DNA from: JAWUVP01 sp034112285
GTDB taxonomy: Bacteria; Pseudomonadota; Gammaproteobacteria; JABDGN01
Reading direction: 5' to 3'
DNA: 21,367 bases
Assembly (NCBI GenBank): GCA_034112285.1
Contig: JAWUVP010000010.1
Coordinates: 1 to 21,367 of the forward strand
Numbering within the stretch: position 1 is the stretch's first letter; each line of letters begins with the position of its first letter. A model generated the notes under the pieces. The model searched no databases. It was given only the letters and a program-made list of their open reading frames with translations, and was not told where the DNA came from. The position numbers and the translations under genes are program-made. Of the stretch, positions 1 through 8,609 are shown in pieces.

Positions 1-75
1 CAAGGATGCTGGCGAGGAGCCTACAGGGACGTATTCACGGCGTGTCTAGAAAAGCCAGCGCTCATCGCGCCCCCC
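1..75. repeat. Possible dispersed intergenic repeat, cut by window edge
   Basis: Non-coding stretch downstream of the outer-membrane protein gene. It is more GC-rich than its surroundings, contains GCTGGC at about 9-14 matched by GCCAGC at 54-59, a GCGC-TCATC-GCGC mini-hairpin near 58-70, and a run of seven C at 70-76. On the minus strand AGCGCTGATTGGCTTTT and AGCGCTGGCTTTT form a near direct repeat. The part around 16-45 resembles, from memory, repeated intergenic sequences in several gammaproteobacteria, but no second copy exists in this window. The hairpin followed by TGGCTTTTC on the minus strand could also act as a weak terminator for the gene ending at 92. Confidence 0.3.
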
Positions 76-91
76 CAAAAGCCAATCAGCG

Positions 92-736
92 CTAGAAATG
101 CATGTTAACACCAACACCAAAGATGCTAGGCGTCAAACTAACGTTTTGCTGGCCACTGATAGTGGTGCCATAATATGAAACCGTCATTTCAGCATTCGGC
201 GTGAAGTAAAAGCCTCCACCAAGCCCCAAATCTAAGCCGGAATTCGCGATATTGTCTGAGTTTTTAACATTGCTGGTTTGTGTAAGAGAAGCAAAACCTA
301 ATTTACCAAATAAATTAAAACCATTACCAAAAGGAAGCACACCTTTTACATCAACCGTAACACCGTTCATACCAAAAATTTGAGTTTTCTTGTGAACGAC
401 TTCATTAAAATTACCGTATTTAACATAGCCTACTTCAACACCAACAAAAGGGTTAAACATCACACCAACATGGCCCAGGAAGCCGGTCGCGCCACTTTTT
501 GTGTTTGAATAATTATCTTGTGAATAATTGGGGTCTGTAACCGTCGCCGTCCAATTCGTTAAACCTACTACTCCACCAATATAAGGGTCGAGATTCCAAG
601 TGCCATCGTGGTAGGGGTAATTAGCCTGAGACATACCTTGATTTGACATGCCCGCTGACCTGGGCATAGGCATGGCCATTGCCGCGCCACAAGATATTAT
701 GCCGGTTGCGATAAGTAGTGTTTTAAGGGTATTCAT
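92..736 (-). CDS. Outer-membrane beta-barrel protein, small OmpA-like type
   Basis: A 214-residue protein with a clear Sec signal peptide: Lys near the N-terminus, a hydrophobic core at residues 6-18 and an AMA-type cleavage site near residue 21. A short Met/Ser/Gly/Gln-rich linker (residues 22-40) precedes alternating amphipathic strands such as the ones around 51-58, 84-100 and 168-212. The last residue is Phe, the usual recognition signal of BAM-assembled outer-membrane proteins. The size suits an eight-stranded barrel without a periplasmic peptidoglycan-binding domain. ATG is preceded by AAGGA at 6 bases, and the promoter at 777-806 makes it an independent unit rather than the tail of the nuo operon. 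Related barrels are common in Legionella and Coxiella; the ligand or role cannot be told from the sequence. Confidence 0.82.
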   Translation of the reverse strand: MNTLKTLLIATGIISCGAAMAMPMPRSAGMSNQGMSQANYPYHDGTWNLDPYIGGVVGLTNWTATVTDPNYSQDNYSNTKSGATGFLGHVGVMFNPFVGVEVGYVKYGNFNEVVHKKTQIFGMNGVTVDVKGVLPFGNGFNLFGKLGFASLTQTSNVKNSDNIANSGLDLGLGGGFYFTPNAEMTVSYYGTTISGQQNVSLTPSIFGVGVNMHF

Positions 737-776
737 ATTTTATCCTTATTGTTAATCGTCTATTTGATTCATCTTG

Positions 777-806
777 AGTATATATTGCACTGGCACTAGA
801 AATCAA
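777..806 (-). promoter_or_regulatory. Sigma70-type promoter of the outer-membrane protein gene
   Basis: Minus strand: TTGATT (801-806) and TATACT (777-782) separated by 18 bases, giving a start near 770 and a 5' leader of about 35 bases before the ATG at 736. It lies in the 136-base gap between the flippase stop and this gene. An overlapping TATATA gives 16-base spacing. Nothing else recognisable lies in the gap. Confidence 0.5.
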
Positions 807-872
807 GCAACCGTTGGTAAACTCTATACTCTAATTTGTAACACATTAATTACAATAGATAATACGTAGTGC

Positions 873-2204
873 TCAGAAAAGGCTAAAAGGCTTAAGCGGT
901 AATTTTGTTCTAATAGAGATGCTATAAATGAAACAAACCAATACAGCCGTAATCAGCACGCTTAAAACGATTCCAATAAGGCCATAATAGTAAGTTAAAC
1001 CCACGCCTAAAACGACTTGAATAAAAAAGATCACAATATTAATCTTCAACAGATGTGATTCTAAACCTGAGTATGACAAGATATAACTCGCTAAAAATGC
1101 AAAACCCGAAAGAGAGAATGCCACGGCCAATAATAACAAGGGCTGCTTGGCGACAACAAAGCTTGCGCCAAAGTGATGAAGAAATTCTGCGCCGTAAAAA
1201 TATAATAGGGTTAAAATGACCACAGATAAAAGTAACATAATACTATTGGCCATATTAATTTTCTTTTGGAGTAGGTTACAACCTTCTCTCGTGGAACTTA
1301 AATGGCTAATGTGCGCCTTAATAGGTGTATAAATGGCATGCGCTAATACTGAAAAAAAAGAAGCTATTGTGTAGCACGCAGCAAACAAGGCTACTTGCTT
1401 ATTATTACCTGTCGTCATTCTTATAATAAAGAATTGCGAAGCAGCCATCAGCACGTACACCAAATTGACCAAAGCTAAACGGATAGCTGTTTTTAGCCAT
1501 GGCAGTGAATCGTAAATTTTAACGGCCTTTAAATGCTCGCGCGTTAACAGCCTTAAAACAGGCAGATGCTTAAGAGTAACCAGCGAAACAATCGCTAACC
1601 AAACAATCGCTACTGCAAAAAACACGCCTAAAATCTGCAAATTATTAATATGCAACGGAATGAATAAATAAGCACAGTAAGAGAAAAATAAAAATAGCGC
1701 AAAGTACAATAAATTATTGATAGCGTAAGAAGCAAGTACATTATCGTTATTTAACAGGACGCCACAAAGCCAAGTGGATAACCCGAAAAGCGGTGCAACC
1801 CAAAACATGTAGAGTGCTAGCTCATAGCTATTAAGCTCTTTAACGTTAGTATGATCTAAAACCAGCATCGCGGCACATAATAAGAGACTAATGACGATAC
1901 AGGCACTAAAAGTATAAGCAACATACTTAAGATTCCAGCCGATGTATTGCAAAACTTGCTCATCATTATTTTGTTGCAAAAACTTGCTTAAATAACGTTT
2001 GGAACTGTTGTTAGTTCCAAGCAATGAGAACCACATAGCAATACTCAGTACTTGTATGGCAATTGAATATTGCCCATAACCTTCTGGGCCAAGATAACGC
2101 GCCATGAAGGCATTCAACCCATAGAGAAAAACATAACTCAACAATGACATAGCCATAATGACTGTAGTTAAAGTTAGGCCGCTACTTTTTCGCTGTATAA
2201 CCAT
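873..2204 (-). CDS. Polysaccharide/oligosaccharide flippase, Wzx-MATE superfamily
   Basis: A 443-residue polytopic membrane protein with about 12 hydrophobic segments. The N-terminal helix pair with FMARYLGPEGYGQYSIAIQ (about residues 33-51 from this start) is the typical opening of the RfbX/Wzx oligosaccharide flippase family, which moves lipid-linked glycan units across the inner membrane. The reading frame also opens with TTG at 2207, but ATG at 2204 is the better start. The ATG lies 7 bases after the nuoN stop (2212) with no Shine-Dalgarno sequence, so translation probably depends on ribosomes ending nuoN. No glycosyltransferases or other envelope-sugar genes are next to it, so the substrate is unknown; lipopolysaccharide O-chain or a peptidoglycan precursor are possibilities. 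Position behind nuoN is not part of the conserved nuo layout. Confidence 0.78.
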   Translation of the reverse strand: MVIQRKSSGLTLTTVIMAMSLLSYVFLYGLNAFMARYLGPEGYGQYSIAIQVLSIAMWFSLLGTNNSSKRYLSKFLQQNNDEQVLQYIGWNLKYVAYTFSACIVISLLLCAAMLVLDHTNVKELNSYELALYMFWVAPLFGLSTWLCGVLLNNDNVLASYAINNLLYFALFLFFSYCAYLFIPLHINNLQILGVFFAVAIVWLAIVSLVTLKHLPVLRLLTREHLKAVKIYDSLPWLKTAIRLALVNLVYVLMAASQFFIIRMTTGNNKQVALFAACYTIASFFSVLAHAIYTPIKAHISHLSSTREGCNLLQKKINMANSIMLLLSVVILTLLYFYGAEFLHHFGASFVVAKQPLLLLAVAFSLSGFAFLASYILSYSGLESHLLKINIVIFFIQVVLGVGLTYYYGLIGIVLSVLITAVLVCFIYSISIRTKLPLKPFSLF

Positions 2205-2211
2205 CAATAGT

Positions 2212-3639
2212 TTAGCTAAAAATCAAGTGACACCAATGTATTAGCATACTTGGAAACAGACCCAAGCCTAAAAGTAACAAACCGTTTATGCTAAAAGCTA
2301 CCGTAGAATCAGTCGATATTTTAATCGGCTGGTTGTTGGTTGCTTTATCAAAGTACATTACTTTAATAACGCGTAAATAATAATACGCGCCCACTACCGC
2401 TAGTATTAAAGCGACGACCGCTAACCAAACTAGGTGAGCTGAAACTAATGCCTCTAACAAGCCTAGCTTCGCAAAGAAACCCACCGTGGGTGGAATGCCA
2501 GCCATTGAAAACAAAATAATTAACATTAAAAAAGCTAACCATGGGTTACGCTCATTTAAGCCGCGTAAATCTTCAATTGATTCAGCTTCAAAGCCTTTTT
2601 TGGCCATTAACGTAATCATGCCAAAACCACCTAGTGACATCAAGGCGTAAACAATCGTGTAAAACAATGCAGCAGAATAACCTGCGGGTGTTGTCGCAGC
2701 AAAACCGAGCAACATGTAGCCACCGTGAGCAATGCTTGAATAAGCGAGCATGCGCTTAATATTGGTTTGAGCAATCGCAACAAAATTACCCACAAACATC
2801 GAGAGAATGGAAATGATAATAATCAATTCACTCCATTGCAACTCTAACGTCGGCATGGCATAAACCAGTAAGCGAGCCAATAAACCAAACGCTGCCACCT
2901 TAGGTGCAACAGCAATAAATAATGTCGCGGCATTTGGCGCGCCGGTATAAACATCAGGCAACCACATGTGAAAAGGCACTACACCTAATTTGAAGGCCAG
3001 ACCTGCCACCACAAACACTAAACCAAAAATCAAAATCAACTGATGCAAGTGATCGGTAGCGGCAACGCCGTAAGCCACATTAGCTATATCTAAACTACCT
3101 GTCGCGCCATAGAGCATTGACATCCCATAAAGCAACATGCCGGAGGCGATGGCCCCTAGAATAAAATATTTCATGCCTGCTTCGCTAGCCCGCGCTGAAT
3201 CACGCTGTAGGGCAACTAAGGCATAAATGGGCAGTGACATTAATTCTAAGCCTAAATATAAGGTAATAAAATTGTATGAAGACACTAACACCATCATGCC
3301 TAGAATTGAAAACAAACCTAACAGATAGGGTTCGCCTTGGCCGGTGTTTTGATGACGCATATAATCACGTGAATACATAAACACGAAAATGCTGCTGACA
3401 TAGATAACGATTCTTAAAATGCTAGCCAATGAATCATGAATTATCATGCCATGAAAATTCACCGTTGTCGGCACAGAATAAAGCAACACGGTTAGAATTA
3501 GCGCTCCAATCATGGTCAACTGTGTTAACGCATACGTTAAAGCTTGCTGGCGTTGCTTAACGAATAAGTCAACGAGCAATACTACACAGCTCATGCCCAA
3601 CACGAACATTTCGGGTAGTATTAAATGAAAATCTAACAT
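2212..3639 (-). CDS. nuoN: NADH-quinone oxidoreductase subunit N
   Basis: Antiporter-like proton-pumping subunit of complex I, in the inner membrane next to NuoK and NuoM. It has 475 residues, close to the usual 480, and about 14 transmembrane helices. Family residues are present: Glu132 in the helix with LGLELMSLPIYA, Lys217 in AFKLGVVPFHMWLPDVYTGA, and Lys247 in the following helix (VAPKVAA). These match the proton-path residues known from E. coli NuoN. ATG has an AGGAGT Shine-Dalgarno 4 bases upstream and starts 16 bases after the nuoM stop. Last of the 14 nuo genes. Confidence 0.97.
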   Translation of the reverse strand: MLDFHLILPEMFVLGMSCVVLLVDLFVKQRQQALTYALTQLTMIGALILTVLLYSVPTTVNFHGMIIHDSLASILRIVIYVSSIFVFMYSRDYMRHQNTGQGEPYLLGLFSILGMMVLVSSYNFITLYLGLELMSLPIYALVALQRDSARASEAGMKYFILGAIASGMLLYGMSMLYGATGSLDIANVAYGVAATDHLHQLILIFGLVFVVAGLAFKLGVVPFHMWLPDVYTGAPNAATLFIAVAPKVAAFGLLARLLVYAMPTLELQWSELIIIISILSMFVGNFVAIAQTNIKRMLAYSSIAHGGYMLLGFAATTPAGYSAALFYTIVYALMSLGGFGMITLMAKKGFEAESIEDLRGLNERNPWLAFLMLIILFSMAGIPPTVGFFAKLGLLEALVSAHLVWLAVVALILAVVGAYYYLRVIKVMYFDKATNNQPIKISTDSTVAFSINGLLLLGLGLFPSMLIHWCHLIFS

Positions 3640-3655
3640 TGTTACTCCTAAGTAT

Positions 3656-5176
3656 CTAAACAGGTATTTTCGACATCAAGCTTTCATGCAAGATTTGGCC
3701 GACTGAAGCGTGAAAAATATCCAGAACCGGTAACGGGTACACACCCATTACAATTACAATGGCTGCTAAAATAAATAGCGCCAATAGTTCAGGGAAATGT
3801 AGTGGCTCAATATTTTCAATTTTTTCACTGGTAATCTTGCCAAAGAAAACACGTTTATACATCCACAATGTGTAAGCCGCGCCCAAAATCAAGGTAGATG
3901 CCGCTAAGAAGGCGACCCAAAAACTAGCTTTAAAGGCACTCAATATAATCATGAATTCACCCACAAAACCCGAAGTACCAGGTAAGCCGACATTCGATAA
4001 AGCAAAAACCATCATTAAAGCTGCAAAAACAGGCAGTTTATGCGCTACACCGCCATAGTCATGAATCATACGGCTATGAATACGGTCATATAAAATTCCA
4101 ATACCAATAAACAACGCCCCAGTACTAAAGGCATGAGAAATCATTTGAATCATGGCGCCTTCTAAGCTCAAATAGGCGTCTTTCATGTTGCCCGTTTTAG
4201 CCACGATGATGTACACCATAAACGTGCCCAACACTGCAAAACCCATATGTGAAATAGAGGAATAAGCTATCAAACGTTTCATATCTTTTTGCATAATGGC
4301 AATGATACCAATGTACACAATCGCAATTAACGCCAACACAATCATGCCCCAGATAATGGCCTGTCCTGTATCGGGCGTAATCGGTAAATTAAAACGTAAG
4401 AAGCCATAAATACCGAGTTTCAACATCAAAGCTGCCAACACCACCGAACCACCCGCGGGGGCTTCAGTATGCGCATCGGGTAACCAAGTGTGCACTGGCC
4501 ACATGGGCACTTTGACGGCAAAGGCTAATAAGAAGGCTATAAAAATCAAATCTTGCACTGGACGTGTCAAACGCAAGGCGTAAAAATCAGGGATCATAAA
4601 GCTGTGTGCGTGCACGCGTAAATAAAGAATCGCCACCAACATTAGTGCAGAGCCTGCAAAAGTATAGATAAAGAATTTTACTGAGGCATAAACACGATTA
4701 TCACCACCCCAAATACCAATGTTTAAATATATGGGGATCAGCATTGCTTCCCAAAACACGTAAAACAAAATGGAATCAACGGCGCTAAAGACACCCACCA
4801 TCATCCCTTGCATCACTAAAAACGTCGCTAAATACTGCGCAACATGACGTTTGATACTGTGCCAGCTTGCGAGCACCACTACTAAAGTTGTGATGGTTGA
4901 TAAGATAACCATAGGCATCGAAATTCCATCAACACCTAGCGCATAGTTAATTCCGTATGCTGGGATCCAAGAAACGTTTTCTTGAAATTGGTAACCGGCA
5001 TTTGTGTAAGAAAAATCGGCCCATAGCAAACAGCAGATTAACAGGCTGATAATAGCAATGCCTAACGCGACCATGCGTGAAAGATGGGCGTTTTTATCGC
5101 CGCCTAAAAACAACACCACAATTGCCCCCAAAATGGGCAACCAAATTAAAGTGCTTAAATAGGGTAAATGTATCAT
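3656..5176 (-). CDS. nuoM: NADH-quinone oxidoreductase subunit M
   Basis: Antiporter-like proton-pumping subunit of complex I, placed between NuoL and NuoN in the membrane arm. It has 506 residues and about 14 helices. Diagnostic segments: FWEAMLIPIYLNIGIWGG with Glu143, AFAVKVPMWPVHTWLPDAHT with Lys222, and Lys253 in AALMLKLGIYGF. These correspond to the essential Glu and Lys of the Mrp-antiporter family. The ATG follows GAGGAT at about 5 bases and comes 26 bases after the nuoL stop, one of the longer gaps in the operon. Confidence 0.97.
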   Translation of the reverse strand: MIHLPYLSTLIWLPILGAIVVLFLGGDKNAHLSRMVALGIAIISLLICCLLWADFSYTNAGYQFQENVSWIPAYGINYALGVDGISMPMVILSTITTLVVVLASWHSIKRHVAQYLATFLVMQGMMVGVFSAVDSILFYVFWEAMLIPIYLNIGIWGGDNRVYASVKFFIYTFAGSALMLVAILYLRVHAHSFMIPDFYALRLTRPVQDLIFIAFLLAFAVKVPMWPVHTWLPDAHTEAPAGGSVVLAALMLKLGIYGFLRFNLPITPDTGQAIIWGMIVLALIAIVYIGIIAIMQKDMKRLIAYSSISHMGFAVLGTFMVYIIVAKTGNMKDAYLSLEGAMIQMISHAFSTGALFIGIGILYDRIHSRMIHDYGGVAHKLPVFAALMMVFALSNVGLPGTSGFVGEFMIILSAFKASFWVAFLAASTLILGAAYTLWMYKRVFFGKITSEKIENIEPLHFPELLALFILAAIVIVMGVYPLPVLDIFHASVGQILHESLMSKIPV

Positions 5177-5202
5177 TTAATCCTCGATTGTTCTGTAAGG
5201 TA

Positions 5203-7167
5203 TCAGTTAATTAGCACTTGCCATAATAAGAAGACCAGTACACCAATGATCATCGCTAATGCATAGTGGTACATATAACCCGTCTGCATGCGCTTCAAAT
5301 ATAAAGACATAGATTGAATTAGGCGCCCTGAACCATTGACTAAGCCATTGTCAATAATTTCGCGATCGCACACATTATAAAAGAAATTCGCCATACGTTT
5401 TGTGCCACGCACAAAGACTAGGTCATTGAAATCATCGAAGCCATATTTTTTGATTAGAATAAAATGCAACCAACGTGAATGTTTAACCACTTTAGCTGGC
5501 CAGTGTGGCTTCCAAATATAAAAAACCCAAGCCACAGCAACACCAGCAATAGCAAACCAAAATGGCAAGGTCACCACAGAATGTGCGGCCATAGCCCAAA
5601 CACCATGAAAATGGGTGCCTAATTGCTTCAACACATCATATTTAGGATCAACCGTAATGGCTTGTCCCAGCATTGGGTCGCTAGCAAACAACATCGGCTG
5701 AATCCACAACGCGCCTAAAATAGCCGAAGGTACAGCCAAAATAACTAAAGGTAACCAAACCACCCACGGGCTTTCGCGCAAATGTGATTTAGTTTCAGCG
5801 TCCATGCGAGGCTTGCCATGAAAGGTCATAAACACGGCGCGGAAAGTGTACAGTGCCGTAACAAAAGCCCCGGCAACAACAGCAAAGTAAGCATAATGCG
5901 CACCCGGCATTGTTGATAAATGCACCGCTTCGATAATGGCATCTTTAGAATAAAAACCTGAGAACGGTGGAATAGCCGCGAGCGATAAAGCGCCGATTAA
6001 AAAGGTTACATAGGTAATTGGCATATATTTTGCCAATCCACCCATCTTGCGCATATCTTGTTCGTGATGCATGCCCAAAATAACTGAACCCGCGCCTAAG
6101 AATAATAAGGCTTTAAAAGCAGCATGCGTTGCTAAGTGAAAGACACCCGCTGAAAAAGCTGAAACACCTAACGCAGTAACCATGTAGCCCAATTGCGATA
6201 ACGTGGAATAAGCGATGACACGTTTAATATCATTTTGCACAACACCCACTATGCCGGTGAACAAAGCGGTAGTGGCACCAATAACCAGAATAAATGACAA
6301 CGCCGCAGATGAAAGTTCATATAACGGTGATAAACGCGCGACCATATAAATACCCGCTGTCACCATTGTTGCCGCATGGATTAAGGCAGAGATCGGCGTA
6401 GGGCCTTCCATGGATTCAGGTAACCAAATGTGCAACGGCACCTGTGCTGATTTTCCCATAGCGCCAATAAATAATAGAATACAAATAATGCTGACAACCG
6501 ACCAAGGTGTGTTGGCAAAAATTGCAAATGTGGTGTGCGCCGCGACGGCAGGAGCTTGCGCAAACACTGAAGCAAAATCAATGGTACCAAAGAAAGTTAA
6601 AATGGCACCCATGCCTAAAATCATACCAAAATCACCGACCCGATTAACAAGAAAAGCTTTCAAGCCACCGGAGGTCGCCGCATTTTTGCTAAACCAAAAG
6701 CTAATTAATAAATAAGAGACCAGCCCTACCCCTTCCCAACCGAGAAACAGTTGGAAAAAGTTATTACCCGTTACGAGTAAGAGCATCATAAAAGTAAACA
6801 AAGAGATATAAGCAAAGAAACGTTGGTATCCTGGGTCATCATGCATATAGCCGATACTATAGATATGTACTAGCAATGAAACAAACGTAACAATCACCAA
6901 CATGGTGACGCTTAAATGATCAATTAAAAAGCCGACATCAAACTGAAAACTGCAGCTTGCAACCCAAGTGTAAGCATTAAAATTTAGGGTTGCGCCATCG
7001 TCCATGACAATGCCCTTGAAGAGCAAGCACGACAGGACAAAAGAAACACCCACACCAATAATGGTTACCCAGTGCGCGCCCGCCCGGCCAATTTGAGGCC
7101 CCAAAAACCCAGCAATAACAGAGCCGAGTAATGGAAACAACACCAATGCATAGATAATTTCGTGCAT
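5203..7167 (-). CDS. nuoL: NADH-quinone oxidoreductase subunit L
   Basis: Distal antiporter-like pump of complex I, bearing the long lateral helix that runs along NuoM and NuoN. It has 654 residues, about 40 more than E. coli NuoL, but in the normal range for gammaproteobacteria. Glu145 lies in FLGWEGVGLVSYLLI and Lys239 in GAMGKSAQVPLHIWLPESMEGPTPISALIH, the hallmark segment. The C-terminal part after about residue 520 holds the extended amphipathic helix and a final anchor helix (about 635-652). The Shine-Dalgarno GAAAGGA overlaps the nuoK stop codon, with only 3 bases between stop and ATG, suggesting coupled translation. Confidence 0.97.
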   Translation of the reverse strand: MHEIIYALVLFPLLGSVIAGFLGPQIGRAGAHWVTIIGVGVSFVLSCLLFKGIVMDDGATLNFNAYTWVASCSFQFDVGFLIDHLSVTMLVIVTFVSLLVHIYSIGYMHDDPGYQRFFAYISLFTFMMLLLVTGNNFFQLFLGWEGVGLVSYLLISFWFSKNAATSGGLKAFLVNRVGDFGMILGMGAILTFFGTIDFASVFAQAPAVAAHTTFAIFANTPWSVVSIICILLFIGAMGKSAQVPLHIWLPESMEGPTPISALIHAATMVTAGIYMVARLSPLYELSSAALSFILVIGATTALFTGIVGVVQNDIKRVIAYSTLSQLGYMVTALGVSAFSAGVFHLATHAAFKALLFLGAGSVILGMHHEQDMRKMGGLAKYMPITYVTFLIGALSLAAIPPFSGFYSKDAIIEAVHLSTMPGAHYAYFAVVAGAFVTALYTFRAVFMTFHGKPRMDAETKSHLRESPWVVWLPLVILAVPSAILGALWIQPMLFASDPMLGQAITVDPKYDVLKQLGTHFHGVWAMAAHSVVTLPFWFAIAGVAVAWVFYIWKPHWPAKVVKHSRWLHFILIKKYGFDDFNDLVFVRGTKRMANFFYNVCDREIIDNGLVNGSGRLIQSMSLYLKRMQTGYMYHYALAMIIGVLVFLLWQVLIN

Positions 7168-7170
7168 GTC

Positions 7171-7476
7171 TTATCCTTTCAATAAATCCAAATCATCAAC
7201 ATTAATCGTCCGTTTATGACGGAAAATCAAGATCAAAATCGCCAACCCAATTGCCGCTTCAGCGGCTGCCACAGCCAAAATGAAGAAGACGAACACTTCA
7301 CCTGCTGTGTCATTTAAGTAATGTGCAAACAGTACAAAATTGGTGTTTACCGCTAATAACATAAGCTCAACGCACATTAGCAAGACAATCAGGTTGTGCC
7401 TATTCAACACAATTCCAACCAAACTCAAGCTAAACACAATCGCTGTAACAATTAACACATCTGCAATAGGCAACAT
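7171..7476 (-). CDS. nuoK: NADH-quinone oxidoreductase subunit K
   Basis: Small three-helix membrane subunit of complex I, MrpC-like, 101 residues as in E. coli. Two buried glutamates needed for proton transfer are present: Glu37 (CVELMLLAVN) and Glu73 (AAAEAAIGLAI). The ATG has AGAGG 6 bases upstream and follows nuoJ after a gap of about 30 bases. Confidence 0.96.
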   Translation of the reverse strand: MLPIADVLIVTAIVFSLSLVGIVLNRHNLIVLLMCVELMLLAVNTNFVLFAHYLNDTAGEVFVFFILAVAAAEAAIGLAILILIFRHKRTINVDDLDLLKG

Positions 7477-7507
7477 AAAAAACCTCTAAATTCTATTTCT
7501 GTAATAT

Positions 7508-8095
7508 TTACTTCACCATCCGAATACGTTCTTCGGGTGTGGTTTGCACTTGCTTGGCGATGTTTTGTCGTTTTGACAAACCAGCCCAACCACGAAATGC
7601 CAAGCTAATAGCTGCGACAATCGCCACTAATAAAATCACCGCCGCCACTTCAAAGGCATAAACATATTTGGTATAAATAACCATACCCAATGCATTCACA
7701 TTGCTGTAATCGGCTGAATGCTCGCCCGGTGCAGGGCCTGCGGCCAAGGCAAAATGTTCCGGGCCAATAACGTAGCACGTCACGCCAACAATAATTAACA
7801 AGATAAGTATGCCATACGGCCAATATTTTTTAACGCCCGTACGCGGTGGTAACTTCTCAATATTAAGCATCATAACCACAAACAAAAACAGGGTCATAAC
7901 CGCACCCACATAAACCAAAATCAACACCAGACCTAAAAATTCAGCTTGTAGAATGATCCATATGCCCGCACTCATAATAAAAGCAAACACTAAAAACAAG
8001 ACACCGCGCACCGGATTACGCGATAAAATCACCGCCAAAGAAGACATAATCAGCAAGGCTGAAAAAATGTAAAAAATAAATTGGACTAAGTTCAT
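7508..8095 (-). CDS. nuoJ: NADH-quinone oxidoreductase subunit J
   Basis: Membrane subunit of complex I with five predicted helices in 195 residues; E. coli NuoJ has 184. The third-helix segment FLGLVLILVYVGAVMTLFLFVVMML (about residues 53-77) is the family signature and contains the pi-bulge helix that links quinone reduction to proton movement. A hydrophilic loop of about 30 residues (near 108-135) separates helices 4 and 5. The tail (about 170-195) is basic and cytoplasmic. A Shine-Dalgarno AGGTGAGAG lies inside the end of nuoI, 10 bases before the ATG. Confidence 0.95.
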   Translation of the reverse strand: MNLVQFIFYIFSALLIMSSLAVILSRNPVRGVLFLVFAFIMSAGIWIILQAEFLGLVLILVYVGAVMTLFLFVVMMLNIEKLPPRTGVKKYWPYGILILLIIVGVTCYVIGPEHFALAAGPAPGEHSADYSNVNALGMVIYTKYVYAFEVAAVILLVAIVAAISLAFRGWAGLSKRQNIAKQVQTTPEERIRMVK

Positions 8096-8105
8096 ATTTG
8101 TTCTC

Positions 8106-8597
8106 TCACCTAAACTTTTTATCGTTAGCTTTCATTTGTGCAATGCTAGCTTCATATTCATCACCAATAGCCAGCAAGTCTTCTTTTCGCATGATGTTTT
8201 CGCCACGATTTTCAAAATGGTAATGCTTTAGTTCTGTTTCAACAATTGAATCTACTGGGCAAGCTTCTTCACAAAAGCCACAGTAGATACATTTAAATAA
8301 GTCAATTTCATATTTAGTGGTACGGCGCGAACCATCTTCACGCTCATGAGTATCAATTGTTATAGCTGCGGCAGGACATACTGCCTCACATAATTTACAC
8401 CCGATGCAACGCTCTTCGCCATTAGGATAGCGACGCAATGCATGCAAACCACGAAAACGTGATGAAGTCGGTGTCTTTTCTTCCGGATATTGAACCGTAA
8501 TATTCGGCCTAAAAAGGTAACGCCAAGTAACGGCCAGCCCTTTCCAAAGCTCCCATAACGTGAACGACTTAATCCAAAATGCTATTTTTTTCATCAT
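8106..8597 (-). CDS. nuoI: NADH-quinone oxidoreductase subunit I, 2x[4Fe-4S]
   Basis: Ferredoxin-like subunit of the connecting arm of complex I; passes electrons through clusters N6a and N6b towards NuoB. Length 163 residues. Two CxxCxxCxxxCP motifs are complete: Cys64, 67, 70, 74 and Cys103, 106, 109, 113. An amphipathic N-terminal part (residues 1-30) docks on the membrane. Two ATG codons lie in tandem (8597 and 8594); AGGGT about 10 bases upstream fits either. Lies 12 bases after the nuoH stop. Confidence 0.97.
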   Translation of the reverse strand: MMKKIAFWIKSFTLWELWKGLAVTWRYLFRPNITVQYPEEKTPTSSRFRGLHALRRYPNGEERCIGCKLCEAVCPAAAITIDTHEREDGSRRTTKYEIDLFKCIYCGFCEEACPVDSIVETELKHYHFENRGENIMRKEDLLAIGDEYEASIAQMKANDKKFR

Positions 8598-8609
8598 ATC
8601 AATCTACCC

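Noticed and set aside
737..872. Terminator for the nuo-flippase transcript
   Set aside because: No hairpin followed by a T run was found directly after the flippase stop; the gap is accounted for by the promoter of the next gene.
6410..6715. Plus-strand open frame of 101 codons inside nuoL, and similar ones inside nuoH, nuoG, nuoF and nuoD
   Set aside because: They lie antisense to strongly conserved complex I genes, have biased composition caused by the opposite strand, and lack ribosome-binding sites.
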